Origin: Apostichopus japonicus
Lineage: Eukaryota > Echinodermata > Holothuroidea > Aspidochirotida > Stichopodidae
Assembly (NCBI RefSeq): GCF_037975245.1
Contig: NC_092568.1
Coordinates: forward strand, 23,977,501 to 24,041,500
DNA: 64,000 nucleotides
Direction of reading: 5' to 3'
Made by a program: the position numbers and the translations under genes. Shown here piece by piece: positions 51,191 through 62,819 of this stretch. Numbering within the stretch: the first letter of the stretch is position 1; each line of letters opens with the position of its first letter. The notes under the pieces were generated by a model that was given only the letters and a program-made list of their open reading frames with translations, did not search any database and was not told the origin of the DNA.

Positions 51191-53755
51191 TTCCCTCAAA
51201 GGAAAACCCTGCACAATCTCTATTTCTTTGATGTATAAATATATATGAACGCATATATCATAATGTCCCATGGATGGTAAAGTGAACTGCAAAATTCAAG
51301 GAAACATCTGCTGTGATATTCATCAGTAATTCTCTCCTTGTTAAATGATGTATAGATGGATTTTAATGCCCTTCCCATTTCATCCACTCTAACCAACATC
51401 CTCAAGTGAAATGAATCCTAGTTAGATGCCATTACTTCTTTCATGTTTGTGAGATTGGGAATTACTCTCAGTGAAGTTTTTGTTAAAATTTGCCAGTACA
51501 ATAACAAGAAGCCTTTTTGTTCAATTCACCTTGCATGATTATGTTGTATCCCACTCAACTACATACTGATGATGACTAAATTATATCAAGACTACAGCTT
51601 TGAAAATTCTTCTACTATGGGATACAAGGTTTACCTACTCAGGCAGAAACTTTGCAGAAACATCTTAACATCAACTATTCAGCCATTAAATCGATTAAAT
51701 GATTTCATATGAGATATTTAATGTATTCCTATGTTAATTACTCTTGTGAAACTCTCTGCAGTGAATTATATTAAGGTCCTTTTAAAAAAAAAGAAATTAA
51801 TCCAAAATAGAACCTGAGCATGAGCACTAAACAATTTGATCCACTCACAAATAAGTGAGATAAGCCTTTACACCTCCAGCTTGGACATCAACATGTAGAA
51901 TATATCATAAAAAAAGATAGTTACAGGTTGAAATGTACCATGTGACACAGTTAGTGCCCTAATATATTTTTAATCATGTTATGTTATGACATGTTTAACA
52001 TGTTATGACATGCTTTACATTTTATACAAGTTTATACATGGATAAAAAGATTCCAACCACTGAGTTTCTGACTGCATGTTTAGTAGTTTGAGATATCAAT
52101 CCTATGCATGTGTGTTGTGCGTTGTGTGCAAAGACTCTGTGTCATACATAGTATAGATACAGTTCACTATAAACCATATCATTATACATGAATTCGATTA
52201 CATGGTAAATGTCACGTCCATGACAGGTTTCCATGACAACAGAGGGAGGGGGTAGGGGACTGGGATGTTCAAATTGAACCTATATATGCTGCCTCAATCA
52301 TTTCTTGATCTTTTACAATTTCACTCATCCACTTGTGATTTTTGTTCAATACATAAATGCAGCATGACAACATGGTCTCTTAGTTCTACAAGGACATGTA
52401 AATTCACTGGTGAATGATTGTGATCATAACTGAAACATTTCACTGACAGACAAATATATACACACATACACGCACACACATGTATATGTTCTGACTACAG
52501 TTATCCATTGTTTCAGTGCATTTCAGTATACCCACATATTTGTGAGTGTCATTGTGCTGGGTAGGTTTTAAAGGGTGTGAAGACTCCTGCAAAAAGAAAC
52601 GTCTAATGCCGGTAATCTGACCTAATTTCAAATGAGGTGTAACATAAGTGTTAGACACCACCATCGATCCCAGAAAATACACACACAGCTTGCTACCGTC
52701 AGTAATTAGACACTCGTGTACAGTCAGTACATACAGCTGCAGTCAATACCCACAGCACAGTATACAAACGATACAACGATGGACATTTCAGGACCAGCTT
52801 AAAATAACAAGGTATCATGTTTCATTACTGTCTGCATTATGTAGCGACACGCACAAATAGTCACTTATATAAGCAAATATACACTAAATAGCAAGCAACA
52901 GAAAGTTAAATTTTTCAGATGGCCGCACGTGGTTTGGGGCGAGTCTTCAATGGCTTTAAATAACTTTCAAATTTATTCAAGTCTCACATTTCATGACTTC
53001 ATAGAGGCTACTGTTGCTGTTCTAAGTATACTTTACCGTGCAAATTACTTGCAAGTCGCACATTAAAGTTTGAAACATGAGCAGTTTGAATTACAAAATT
53101 GCTAAATCATGGAATAAACCTCCCTGCCACAGTACCAGTGCATGGTTCCTATCCATGCGTAGATTTATTTAACAGTGCAATATGAAGTCGTACTAATGTT
53201 CTATGTAAACATGCAGGGCTGAACATTAACTTCTAAAACGACTTGCCCATTCGTGCAAGTAGCTTCCCGAATTGACATGACAGAAACATAGGGAGACTGG
53301 TAAACACGATCATTGTTCTGGTAATATGCTTTGTTGTTTGTTTAAATTGTCACATGTGTTTCATCGCTTATGCGGATGATAGTGATGCTGAACATTGTGA
53401 TGTTAATTTTTATTTGCATTATTCTTTTAAGAAATATTATTAACATTTGCATGATTTCATATCTGAGAAAATCATTCATTGCAATTATTGTAATCTACCT
53501 TTGTTTTTGTACATATATAATTAAAACAATTAACTATCAGTCCTACACTATGCAGTACTAACGTTTGTTATATCATGCGCAGCCTCTTTTGATGTTCATG
53601 GGGGCTACACATAATTGATATTCTCACAAAAGGTTAAGCACAAAGCAACTTCTTTTGTTCTTATAATTATAGCTACACAAATGAAAGTCACGTAGTACGT
53701 ACGTATTATTAAACAATCACCCCTTTCCATACATGGTTTGTGCCATGAGACATGA
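51191..53755. other. non-coding stretch
   Basis: No exon supported. A GTTATGACATG word is repeated at 51980-52015 (two copies in 25 bp). A/C-rich (CACACA)n at about 52461-52480. The stretch 53370-53561 is an A/T-rich frame of hydrophobic codons, probably chance. Confidence 0.55.
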
Positions 53756-53763
53756 TAAGTCAC

Positions 53764-53974
53764 CAGAGACGTAGCCACTGTGCCCAAAATTTCTAGCTCA
53801 ATAAAAATATACAAACAGACAAATGGAATACAAATGTACGGGGAAAAAAAGATGGAAAAGATTGAATCATTTGGCAACTAATTCCCCTGTGATAAGCAAA
53901 AGTTTCTCAAGGGAAGGGGGCACCCTCCTACGTTGATGTGCACCCCCAAATCAGTTACTCTGGCTACGGACCTG
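53764..53974. mobile_element. hAT-type MITE, 211 bp
   Basis: Left terminus CAGAGACGTAGCCA and right terminus (reverse-complemented) CAGGTCCGTAGCCA match at 11 of 14. Flanks TAAGTCAC (53756-53763) and TATGTCAC (53975-53982) match at 7 of 8. No ORF of its own. Confidence 0.82.
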
Positions 53975-53982
53975 TATGTCAC

Positions 53983-55209
53983 TACTCTATTCCAACTAAG
54001 TGCTGACTGAGAGTCTTCCAAAGTGTAGGTTACTACTTCTTACTACTTGACATATATTCTCAAAAGCACTCGCCAAGTTCACTTGCCATTTTTATCTCGT
54101 CAAATCTGCATGCTTTGTAGTATAATAAAGAGCTACAGCATCAATACTATCTCTAAACTAAGGTTAGGCAGATATATGGCGCGACTTAATGCACGCTGAA
54201 AAATCACATTTCTGTGCAGTATGAAATTTAATCTTCTTATACCAAAAGAAAAAAAAATGCATCATACCATATATGTGACAGAATTGTTCTTATGCAGCTA
54301 GGACGATTTTGTCTCAAATAATTCCAAAGATCATCGGCAAAAATATCAACTAAGGTAGCTTTACATTAGGGATTTGAAAGTATTTCCTTAGAGTGTGCGC
54401 AAGTAAAAAATTAAGCTTAGTAGGTGGGTGATTTACTTTGATCAATTATAATCTAAGTATGGTTAATTTGTGATAGGTCTTTGTAAAACTGTTGACCAAA
54501 CGAAAAACAGCTGCAATCGGACGGATAGTTGTCGCAGTAATCACAGTATGTACCCCAGACAAAAAAAACAAAACAGCAGCTTTTGGAAAATAACTCATCC
54601 ACTAAGTTCTTTGCTCTGACTGACAAAAGTCACTGATTAATAACATTTTGTTTTGTTTTATTTTATTTTATTATTTAAATTATTAATGCACTAGCATATG
54701 ACATCTTTGGTCCTGACAGTCATGTTTTCAGGGTTTACTATGGTTTTTGCAAATAGACTGCAGTTAGCATATCGCAACTTTAGCAAATCTAGATGGAATA
54801 AGCACTATTAATTTAAGCAATTCTAAGTTCTTTAATAACTAATGGTACGATATTAAGAAAAGTCACACAGGAAAGAACCTGTGCACGAAGAAACCAAACA
54901 ACTGAATGACCGATCTGCTCTCAACCCCAGTCCCCTTGTATCGATACTGTGTGATCATCATCAGGTGTGTATCACCTAGAAGGGGAACAATATGGTACGA
55001 TATTGACCAAAGCCCAACCTTTTAATCTTATCACTTCCATATCAAACTAGTGTGCATAGATGTCTATACATGTTTATTACTATTACCTAAATAAAACTAA
55101 GATTTAATTTGTGAAAGGGACTATTTATCTATATATACAGACCCCATAATTACTAGATTTTTACAAGAGAGAGTAGAAGACTGTACCAGTAAAAGATAAA
55201 AAATGCATT
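53983..55209. other. non-coding stretch
   Basis: No exon supported. A (TTTTA)n run lies at about 54645-54680. Confidence 0.6.
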
Positions 55210-55220
55210 CATTTTTAAAG

Positions 55221-55470
55221 GGAGTGTTAGCTCAGTGGTTAACGGGGGTGCCTTTCAATCATAAGGTCCCGAGTTTGAGTCACTCCAAGATTAATGTATG
55301 TCGTTCAGTTACAGAGTTGTTGACAATTGACATTTCATAATCATGGATGTTAAAACATGAATCTAAGAGACTGACTTAGGTCAGCTTGTGGCTTTGATAA
55401 GCCAATGATGGCTTCTTTGCAAGTTCCTGCTTGCAGGAGGATCTAAAATACATACATACCTACATACATT
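55221..55470 (+). mobile_element. tRNA-derived SINE, full length (~250 bp)
   Basis: The 66-nt head starts GGAGTGT and ends CACTCC like an acceptor stem. It has a perfect pol III A box (TAGCTCAGTGG, 55228-55238) and a B-box-like AGTTTGAGTCA (about 55272-55282, three mismatches to consensus). The 3' half of the T-stem is missing, so it is not a working tRNA. A unique body follows, then the part shared with 50683-50786, including the hairpin GCAAGTTCCTGCTTGC, and a (CATA)n tail. Flanks CATTTTTAAAGG (55210-55221) and CATTTTCAAGG (55467-55477) resemble a target duplication. Confidence 0.85.
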
Positions 55471-55477
55471 TTCAAGG

Positions 55478-56360
55478 CAGTTTCTCTTGCAGAGTTTGGA
55501 ATCATTATTTCCATGATATTCATACAGTTAGCTTTGATAAAACCTTGTGTTGCTATGGTGACACATATATTGAACTTGGCAGTCAGTCCTTCACTGAATT
55601 TGAGTAACATCAAGAGATGCTCATATTTTGTATCACTCTTAATCCATTGAGACAGAAATATAGTCTATGTCCAGTTATTAGCGACGAACATTCTAGATTC
55701 TCGCTGCAATTAGAATTATTGAGCAGAATTCCAGTCAATTGATGATTGTGGTAAAATTGATCGCTTATTTTAGAGAGCAATAGTTATGCCTGAGTGCCTG
55801 ACTCGTCTTAATTGCCTGTGCAATAGACCGAGGAGATCATTGAGAAATTGACAATAATAATCATACCCTGAATATATATGAATGCATTTTGTATTATCAT
55901 GTTAAAGTATTTGAGAAAGAAGAATGTTGATAGAATAGGAATAGTTTATACAAAGAGAAAAAACATAAGTTGGATTTATAAAGATGAGTGAGTGAGATAC
56001 TGTAGGTATAGCTTGAAGCATTTGACACATTGGCCAGTGTGACAGTAAATGAGGACAATAAAGTCTTTGGGCAGATGGAATGATTCATTCATAATCTTAA
56101 GCATGAGACGATTAAATTCTATCAACTAAAATAGATCACTTTTAGGCCAAAAAACACATAAAAAAAAAAATGATGCACATAAAAAGCAAACATGATAATT
56201 CACCATCATCAAACTGACTGTAGTCAATGTCATTTCCAGTTTCAGCTATCTAAAGTACCTGACGTGGAGACTTTGACAAGAGGACATTTGCTGCAATTAT
56301 AATTCTAATTTCTGACACTGCTTTGGTTTGTGTTCGTACTGTTTTGTAATCACAGCCATC
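55478..56360. other. non-coding stretch
   Basis: No exon supported. A short A/T-rich minus-strand frame at 55897-56088 is probably chance. Confidence 0.6.
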
Positions 56361-56368
56361 ATCATGGC

Positions 56369-57455
56369 CAGGGGCGGCGATTTGTTTCAAATATTGGGGG
56401 GGGGGGGACATTTGCTACTACATCCCCAAAAATTTTTGCGCGCTTCGTGATATTTTGTTTATATACCAAATTTCATTACGGATGCAGTCTGTCTCATGGG
56501 CGCAGATCAGTCTTGGATCATGGTGGGGATGCGTATCTGATACTATCTAAGCGACCATTGGTTCGCGCATAGCGTACAAGAATTTTTTTGGCAAATATAC
56601 CTCCCAGATCGCCGGAAATAACACTTCCCAGACCCAATAATGTTCCAAAACTTCCTTAAATTTGAGATCTCATGGCTTAGAAATTTAAGTTGGGTGAAAC
56701 ACATGGGCGTCTGCAGAAAAAAAATCAGGGGACAAATAATCCAAGTAGACTTTTGTATACGATGGGTCTGGGTCCTCTCCCAGAAACAATTCTAGACTGC
56801 CGCAAATGCGATTTCCTTCCACAATTTAACAACTGTAGATAAATATAATAAAATAAGAACTGCTGCATGTCATTTGCACAATGCTGGATCAAACTCACCA
56901 AAGTTCAATACAGGGAAATTTGCAATGAAAAGACAAATTGGTGGGGACACGATATATCATGTCCCCACCACTGAAGAAGTTGGTGGAGATGCGTCCTGCT
57001 GTCCCCAACAGGATCTGCGCCCATTTCCGTCTAGCTAATTCATTTCGAAAATAAGTAAAAACTACTCTCGGTGAAAGTCTGTGTCGTTTTGTGGTGATAT
57101 TTAGTAACAAATTGTGACACGGTTAGACATGCGCGTAGTGAGGAATTTGCCAAGGGAGGGGCGAAGCTTGTAGGTAAACTATCTAAGCGTAGCCCCACCA
57201 TGAATTGGCGCGAAGCGTAAAAGAAAATTTTGGCCGAAAATGCCTCCCAGATCGCTGGAAATGGCACTTCCCAGGCCTTGTAAGTTGCATCTAAGCATTT
57301 TCTATTTTGAAATTACTAGCAATATCATAATAAAATATGCTCTTATAGCCACAAAAAAAAAACCTATGCCACCAAATATTGGGGGGGATATTAGATACTA
57401 TATCCCCCACCTAAATTATTTGGGGGGACATGTCCCCCCATGATCGCCGCCCATG
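56369..57455. mobile_element. composite hAT-type element, 1087 bp, perfect 8-bp TSD
   Basis: Outer termini CAGGGGCGGCGAT and (reverse-complemented) CATGGGCGGCGAT are flanked by a perfect ATCATGGC duplication (56361-56368 and 57456-57463). The interior is a patchwork. 57125-57345 is an inverted relative of the MITE at 19746-20041 (shared CTCCCAGATCGCTGGAAATG and CACTTCCCAGGCCTT words). A second, partial relative lies at about 56540-56640. An inner inverted pair ATGGGCGCAGATC occurs at 56497 and 57023. Runs of G lie near both ends. It reads as elements inserted into related elements, with no intact transposase. Confidence 0.82.
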
Positions 57456-57463
57456 ATCATGGC

Positions 57464-59996
57464 ACATGCAGTACAGAACTAATTATGACTGGGAAATTGT
57501 GAAGTTTTAGTTGTTTATGATAATCATACTATACTGTTAAATAAAGTATAGAAATTACATTGATCTAGCTAAGTGTACCAGTATCACCAAAAATTAAGCT
57601 GCTTAATTCACATTCATTTTTTTTATGGGAATTGAAATCACAGACCTGTGAAACTAGCAAGAAATCTACCTCTAACTACATAGATAGTGATATACCACAA
57701 ATACTTTCAGTGTTATAAAGCTTACCTACTGGAATATATCTTTCAAATACATAATAATATGAAGGTGAATATTTTGAAAGACATTATCTACATCCTTGAC
57801 AATGTCACAAACAAAACTCCCATCAAACAGTTTATTTCTTTAATTGCATAGTAATTGCATCAATGGCAATAACCATCATGTTAGGTCATTTATTGCACCT
57901 TTTACATTATTAAATATTTAATGGGACAATTAAGCAAATGAATGTACATCTTTTTTTCACACAATTCCTATAACCCTTATTTAAGTGTACAAAATGAAGT
58001 TTGCTGATTGATGAAGAAGATTACTTTTGTTTATAGCAGTAACAATCACCATGTATTGTAATACCACATCTGGTCTGTGTAAACTTCCTTATCACAGATC
58101 TGAAGCAATACCACTCGGTTAGTATCTATGCTGGTTGATGTTATCATGTTATGGCAAACGATGAAACAAAAGACATAGCTTCAAATTGCTGATCAGTTTG
58201 ATGAATAATATGGTCCACATGCACAGACCTACATAAACGATTTATTGTCATGTACTAGTGATTTTTAATATATATATATATGTATGTATCCTACAACACT
58301 GGCCTGAACATTGGTTAATTTGACCTTCTAAGGATAACTGTCATGTCCTCAAAACTTATAATTATAGCATATATTACAATTTTGTTTTAGAATGAGCTGC
58401 ACAGCATTGATAACTATATGCTCTTCACTACTTGGCAAGGACTGTCAATGCAGGCTTTCCTAAATGCATATCTTCTTTCAACCAACTGATGCAAAAGGCT
58501 TTTCAATTAAGCCAAATAATTAACTCAGCCCAGAGTTTTATATGTAAAATAGGCAGTGAGCTTTTCTATCCACAGCTCCAGATTATTAAACTTGGCCTAT
58601 ACCACAGTATTAAAGTGTACCGGTATTACTGGGTTTGAAGAAGAAAAGATAAACAGCGGATTTTGTCAAGGCCTTAAAATCCAATTACTGTGAGTCTAAA
58701 TGTTACAATTTCCAACCAGTTTAGTTTAGATAAAAAAAAAAGAATTCTTCTATCGCAAGGAACATACATGTCTATGTGTTAAGTTTACGTGTATGCAGAA
58801 TGGAAACCATCACTTTTGTTTCTGGTGTAGGATCTTATGAAAAGGCATATCACTCCAAATTTGGAAACTTTTTCCTGTAAACTTTGCTGACAATTTCACT
58901 CTGAATGTATATATTTATATATCATTGGAAAAAGGAAGTTGGAAAACTTCCTGTGAAAGGTGCCTGAAACTTTTTTTCAGGATTCTCTCTGAATTTATAG
59001 TCCTAGACATATTATCATAGTGTCTACTCTCTTATGCTCCAGGGTGTATTCAACAAAACTACTTAGACTGTTAATCTCTCAGAAAGGAAGCTTTCAGGTT
59101 GTTTATAATTTTAACTTTCATAAGTTTGCAATGACTGGCAGTACTAGCCAAGGGCCTTTTAAAATAAGTGAATTGCATGTGATATAACTACAGCAGACAT
59201 TTGATTTATATTAAAGGAATTTTCTGGTGACAATCTGACATCTACAGTGGAGACTAAAAAACAATCTGCAATACTAAAGGGAAAATCCCAACTCCCAATT
59301 TCTTGTTCCTAACTCTTCCAAAATATGGTTGTCTGCTCAAGATTGGATTTATTTTCACCAGATAAACTCATCCTTTCTCCTAGAAATGGATTACAGTAGA
59401 TGGGGGTTGTCGCATATTTATGACGGCCAGAAATAAACATTCTTGATGTGAAGCGCCAGAAATAATCGATATGTGACAATAATTAGATAGTGTAGGGTAG
59501 GTAGGTATGCCTACAGTAGGTGGTCGAACTGAGCGAAGCTCAAGCCAACCTTCCCAATTATTATTTTGCAAGTTTTGACTTTCATAAGATTTTTTCCTTT
59601 TTTTTTATTTAGTTTTTTTTATTTGTCATTCAAGTGTAAAACAAATAAGGAATGATAATTGAGTTGTCAATATGAATCTGAATGCAAGGCTTCATCAAAA
59701 TGCAAAGTTTGTTACAAAGATGATATATGTCTCTTTCAACACATGTGTCATGTACTGATACCTTTGTCATTAGAAATTTGGCTATCAGGATGAAGTTTAA
59801 TGTTGTTCAGAAAAATATCATAGCATGTTTTCTGTCTGAGGCAGTTACATTTTAGTGCTGGAATACTCCTTTAAAATGCCAGCAATTGATGAAAATATCA
59901 AAACAGTTCATAAACTAGTCAACTTAGAGCTACATAATAGATTAAAACAAGAAACTGATTTTTGTCGTCAAAAGTAATTGAAATAAAATAAAACGA
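57464..59996. other. non-coding stretch
   Basis: No exon supported. Alternating TA at about 58268-58285 and poly(T) at 59596-59622. The minus-strand frame 59380-59571 has no splice signals I trust. Confidence 0.6.
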
Positions 59997-60023
59997 TTAG
60001 CAAACTGCTTATCCACTAGAGAG
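59997..60023 (-). repeat. inverted copy of the 45.85-kb retroelement word
   Basis: Reverse-complemented, it matches 45847-45873 (GCTCTCTAGTGGATAAGCAG and TTTGCTAA). Both are bordered on the same side by an ATTTTATTTTA-like run. A 27-bp exact or near-exact match plus shared border indicates two copies of one dispersed element. Confidence 0.7.
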
Positions 60024-60679
60024 CCTGTGTAGGAGAATGTGTAAAAGTATAATTTACACAAAGGAAATTGAAAACTAAATGAAACATTATGTTAATTCAA
60101 ATTAACAAAATTCTGGAAAATTCTCTCACAACAATGTCCAAACAAAATGTACAGCTAATCTATGTGGTATCACAAAATGCTATGCAAAATGGTCAATAGC
60201 TACACAAGTCCAAACACGTATACCAGGTTTTGTACATAGGAATCACAGTATTTAATAAGAGACAAAATTTAGAGCCTTCAAAACTGATACAAAAACTTTG
60301 AACATTAGATTCTATGCTCTGCATATAAATTCTAGCTCTGTCTCCTTTTGTCTGTCTCCATTCCCAAACAATAGAAACCGCTCCGTCACCACAATCCTCA
60401 GTACTTAGAAGTTCCTCTCCTTTAGAAATCCCTCCATAATTGGCTCTTCAACTCCAACCATCGGGTATGTTTATGGCTATCTGTACAATGTAATTATATA
60501 AGATTTCATTTACCAGCAATTCCCTGACTGAACATAGACAACTTTTCCAAGAAAAAAAAGGTGTCTATTCTATAAAACAAAACTCATTATTCCTCCCCCC
60601 CCCCCTCCCTTGGACCTCTCGCGAGGTCGACCAGGGGTTAACCTCTCTTTGATTTGATTTGTCTGTCAAATGTGGCATG
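60024..60679. other. non-coding stretch
   Basis: Nothing coding seen. Poly(C) at 60595-60605, then a small hairpin GACCTC-TCGC-GAGGTC at about 60615-60630. Confidence 0.6.
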
Positions 60680-60789
60680 CTATTGGATGAACTGTTCCAG
60701 TTCATCTACTCCAAGGCTGGACACCAAATTGATCTGATTGGCCGCAGTATTAAAGATTGTAGTACCGAATCCATGTGACGCAACTTGAC
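60680..60789 (-). CDS. candidate terminal coding exon, unidentified (minus strand)
   Basis: On the minus strand an AG at 60791-60790 (TTCATCTTAAG) opens a 110-nt segment. It reads 2 bases, 35 codons and a TAG at 60682-60680. An in-frame TAA overlaps the acceptor, so entry must be by splicing. Codon use is clearly coding-like (AAT CAG ATC AAT TTG GTG TCC AGC CTT GGA GTA GAT GAA CTG GAA CAG). The peptide ends in an acidic amphipathic stretch, Leu-Gly-Val-Asp-Glu-Leu-Glu-Gln-Phe-Ile-Gln. I do not recognise the family, and no upstream exon with matching phase was found. Confidence 0.4.
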
Positions 60790-62468
60790 CTTAAGATGAA
60801 CCTAGCTACCCATGCCAAAATAAATGGAAATATGATATGAAATGGCCTGATCAGATAGTTCTCTATGTTGTTATCTGTTTTGTTGAAATATTCCGTCACA
60901 AGTACTGTAGAAGCCTAGGATAGATCTATATATTCCAATTTATCAAAGTTTGTACATATTTCATGTTTTTGCCTCCTGGTTTTGAAAGCCTTCTCACTGA
61001 CGCCAGACAATATTCTCTCTGGCAACACTTTGCCGACCAGTAATCTATTCAATCATGACAAACAGATTTCTGCTTTGATATTTTAAGTAGTTTATGTACA
61101 TTGCACTTATGTGGGGATTATCTATCTACAATTATACTGGTCTAAAAAAAATTGTTATGTTTGAGAAGTGAGATCCAATAGTTCACTGTTCAGTATATAA
61201 TCACAAACTGTTCTTCATTCCAAATATTGTGTTATTATATGATTCACATTTTATTTTGCTTGTCTACATATCCACAAATGTTGTAAAGTGCATTACCTGA
61301 ATGAAAGAGTAACAATATATATTTGCTTTGGATTTAATTTAAGCAAACTGCTTGCAAAGAAAGAATTTATGTGGTATAACTAGGGAGTTGCCATTTAGAT
61401 GCAACTCCCTGGTATAACATGGTAATATGCTATACAAATCAAAAAGATGTATAGCAATTCTGTCAATCACCTAGTCTTTTCCCTATTTCATGAGACCCAA
61501 ACTTCATAAGCATTCAAATGGCTGCACAAAATGTGAATGTCACTGACTGCATAATGCCCCGGCCAAGTTGTGTGATGACACTATTATCTGTTACAGTTTG
61601 TCCATCTGAAGATACTGCAGGCAATAGCATTAACCAAACAGGTACTGTTTCTTTTATAAGTATATAATGGTTATTAACATTCCACACATCCACACACACA
61701 CAGCTATAGAATAGTATGTATATGATTCTGTGTTTGTTGTAGTACTAGTAGCCATGGGTTAAGGTTCCTATTGGTTTATGAATTGTTCATTAACTCTGTG
61801 ACAAGTTGGGTGTGGTTTATAATTTAATTTGATAAGATATCAAGCAAAAATTAAGACCATGCAATATTAAACATCAACCTTAAATGAAAGGTGTAGCTAT
61901 AGTATCAGCATTAAAAACAGTCACCTAATTAATTTAAGCAAATATGCATGCAGCCGACACCAAAAGAAGCTACCAGCAGATATCGCCAAGTTCGATTGGC
62001 CTGTCAAGGTTTGAAATAACAAATGACCTTATGACGGTAGTAAAAGCTGATTTATGATTATAGTGACCTCCAAGTTAACAATCATATGTCTCCTCCCCCT
62101 TCTCACAAATGAAACATTTCTGCTGAGGAATACGCAAATTGCCCAATTCTGCCACACGAGTGGACATCACATTGCAAAATGATCATTGTTATTTCCGGTG
62201 AACATTGTCATATAGAAGAAAATATTACGTCATTGTTGCGAATCTCTGGACAAGCTACATAATCATGCTATAGTACACCTTGGCATGTCTTTGTTCCAAC
62301 TAGTGGAGATTGCTTATGCTTTTAACACTCAGGTCAGTAATATACAGCATGGTGCAAAAAGTAGTAAAATATTACTGCATTGGGTTATTGGGTCATTCAT
62401 ATAGCAGTTGGAAGTCTGACCTCAATATATGACCGTTACTAGCAAATTTTCGAGCACAGCTACTTGAC
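60790..62468. other. unresolved stretch; possible exons, one micro-element
   Basis: The segment 61514-61640 is open on both strands with plausible splice sites (minus acceptor GCCTGCAG near 61620; plus donor AACAG|GTACTG near 61640), so its strand cannot be decided. 60930-61045 has a Cys/Arg/Lys-rich minus-strand frame with a GTGAGA donor-like site. I call neither a gene. The 30-bp palindromic insertion at 61381-61410 is listed separately. Confidence 0.35.
61381..61410. mobile_element. 30-bp palindrome inside an 8-bp direct repeat
   Basis: AGGGAGTTGC and GCAACTCCCT are perfect 10-bp inverted arms around a 9-bp loop. The unit is flanked on each side by GGTATAAC (61373-61380, 61411-61418). A terminal TAGGG with an 8-bp duplication is what a hAT element shrunk to its two ends would look like. 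Confidence 0.6.
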
Positions 62469-62489
62469 CCGGAAGTAATTGTTTCGCGC
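62469..62489 (+). promoter_or_regulatory. ETS and E2F sites of a TATA-less promoter
   Basis: CCGGAAGT (62469-62476) is a perfect ETS/GABP core and TTTCGCGC (62482-62489) a perfect E2F site. Both lie 40-60 bp upstream of the ATG at 62529, with no TATA box. This pair is typical of housekeeping and cell-cycle-linked promoters. Confidence 0.55.
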
Positions 62490-62528
62490 AAATCCGGTTC
62501 TACGGACTTCGGTTCGCTACTTCCATGT

Positions 62529-62702
62529 ATGGATGTAATCGGTAAAATTCGCAAGCATCCCAATGTCATTCGGGTTTACGAGTATCGTAGCTCGATAAAG
62601 GATACTTTAGAGACTCAAATACGATCATTTCCGGAAAGAAACGAAGATTTTACCAATAGAACAGTGCATTTTCTTATCGACGACCAAAGCAAAAACATAA
62701 AG
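62529..62702 (+). CDS. candidate first coding exon, unidentified protein (plus strand)
   Basis: The ATG at 62529 opens exactly 58 codons to a consensus donor ATAAAG|GTAAGT (boundary 62702/62703). The peptide is charged and non-hydrophobic (Ile-Arg-Lys-His-Pro-Asn-Val near the start; Arg-Thr-Val-His-Phe-Leu-Ile-Asp-Asp near the end), with balanced codons including many CG-containing ones, unlike the flanks. It sits just behind an ETS/E2F promoter. Reading past the donor gives ten more codons and a TGA. An acceptor at 62818-62819 (TATTTTTCAG) would continue in the same phase for 30 codons (to a TAA at 62910-62912), a possible second exon with no clear donor. An upstream ATG at 62525 yields only a six-codon frame. 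I do not recognise the family; it has no signal peptide or membrane segment. Confidence 0.6.
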
Positions 62703-62819
62703 GTAAGTCAAATCGAGTCGACGTCTATCGTTATGTGACTTTCGCGTCTTAGACAACTTTTAACCGTAAAAATAGCATTTTTGTAATATATAAGCTTGAA
62801 TCTTACTCATATTTTTCAG

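Noticed and set aside
55221-55286. tRNA gene
   Set aside because: A box is good but the T-stem 3' strand is missing, the anticodon loop is too long, and the sequence continues as a SINE body.
56330-57443. Several 67-80 codon ORFs
   Set aside because: They lie within, or cross the ends of, the composite hAT element and show no transposase motif.
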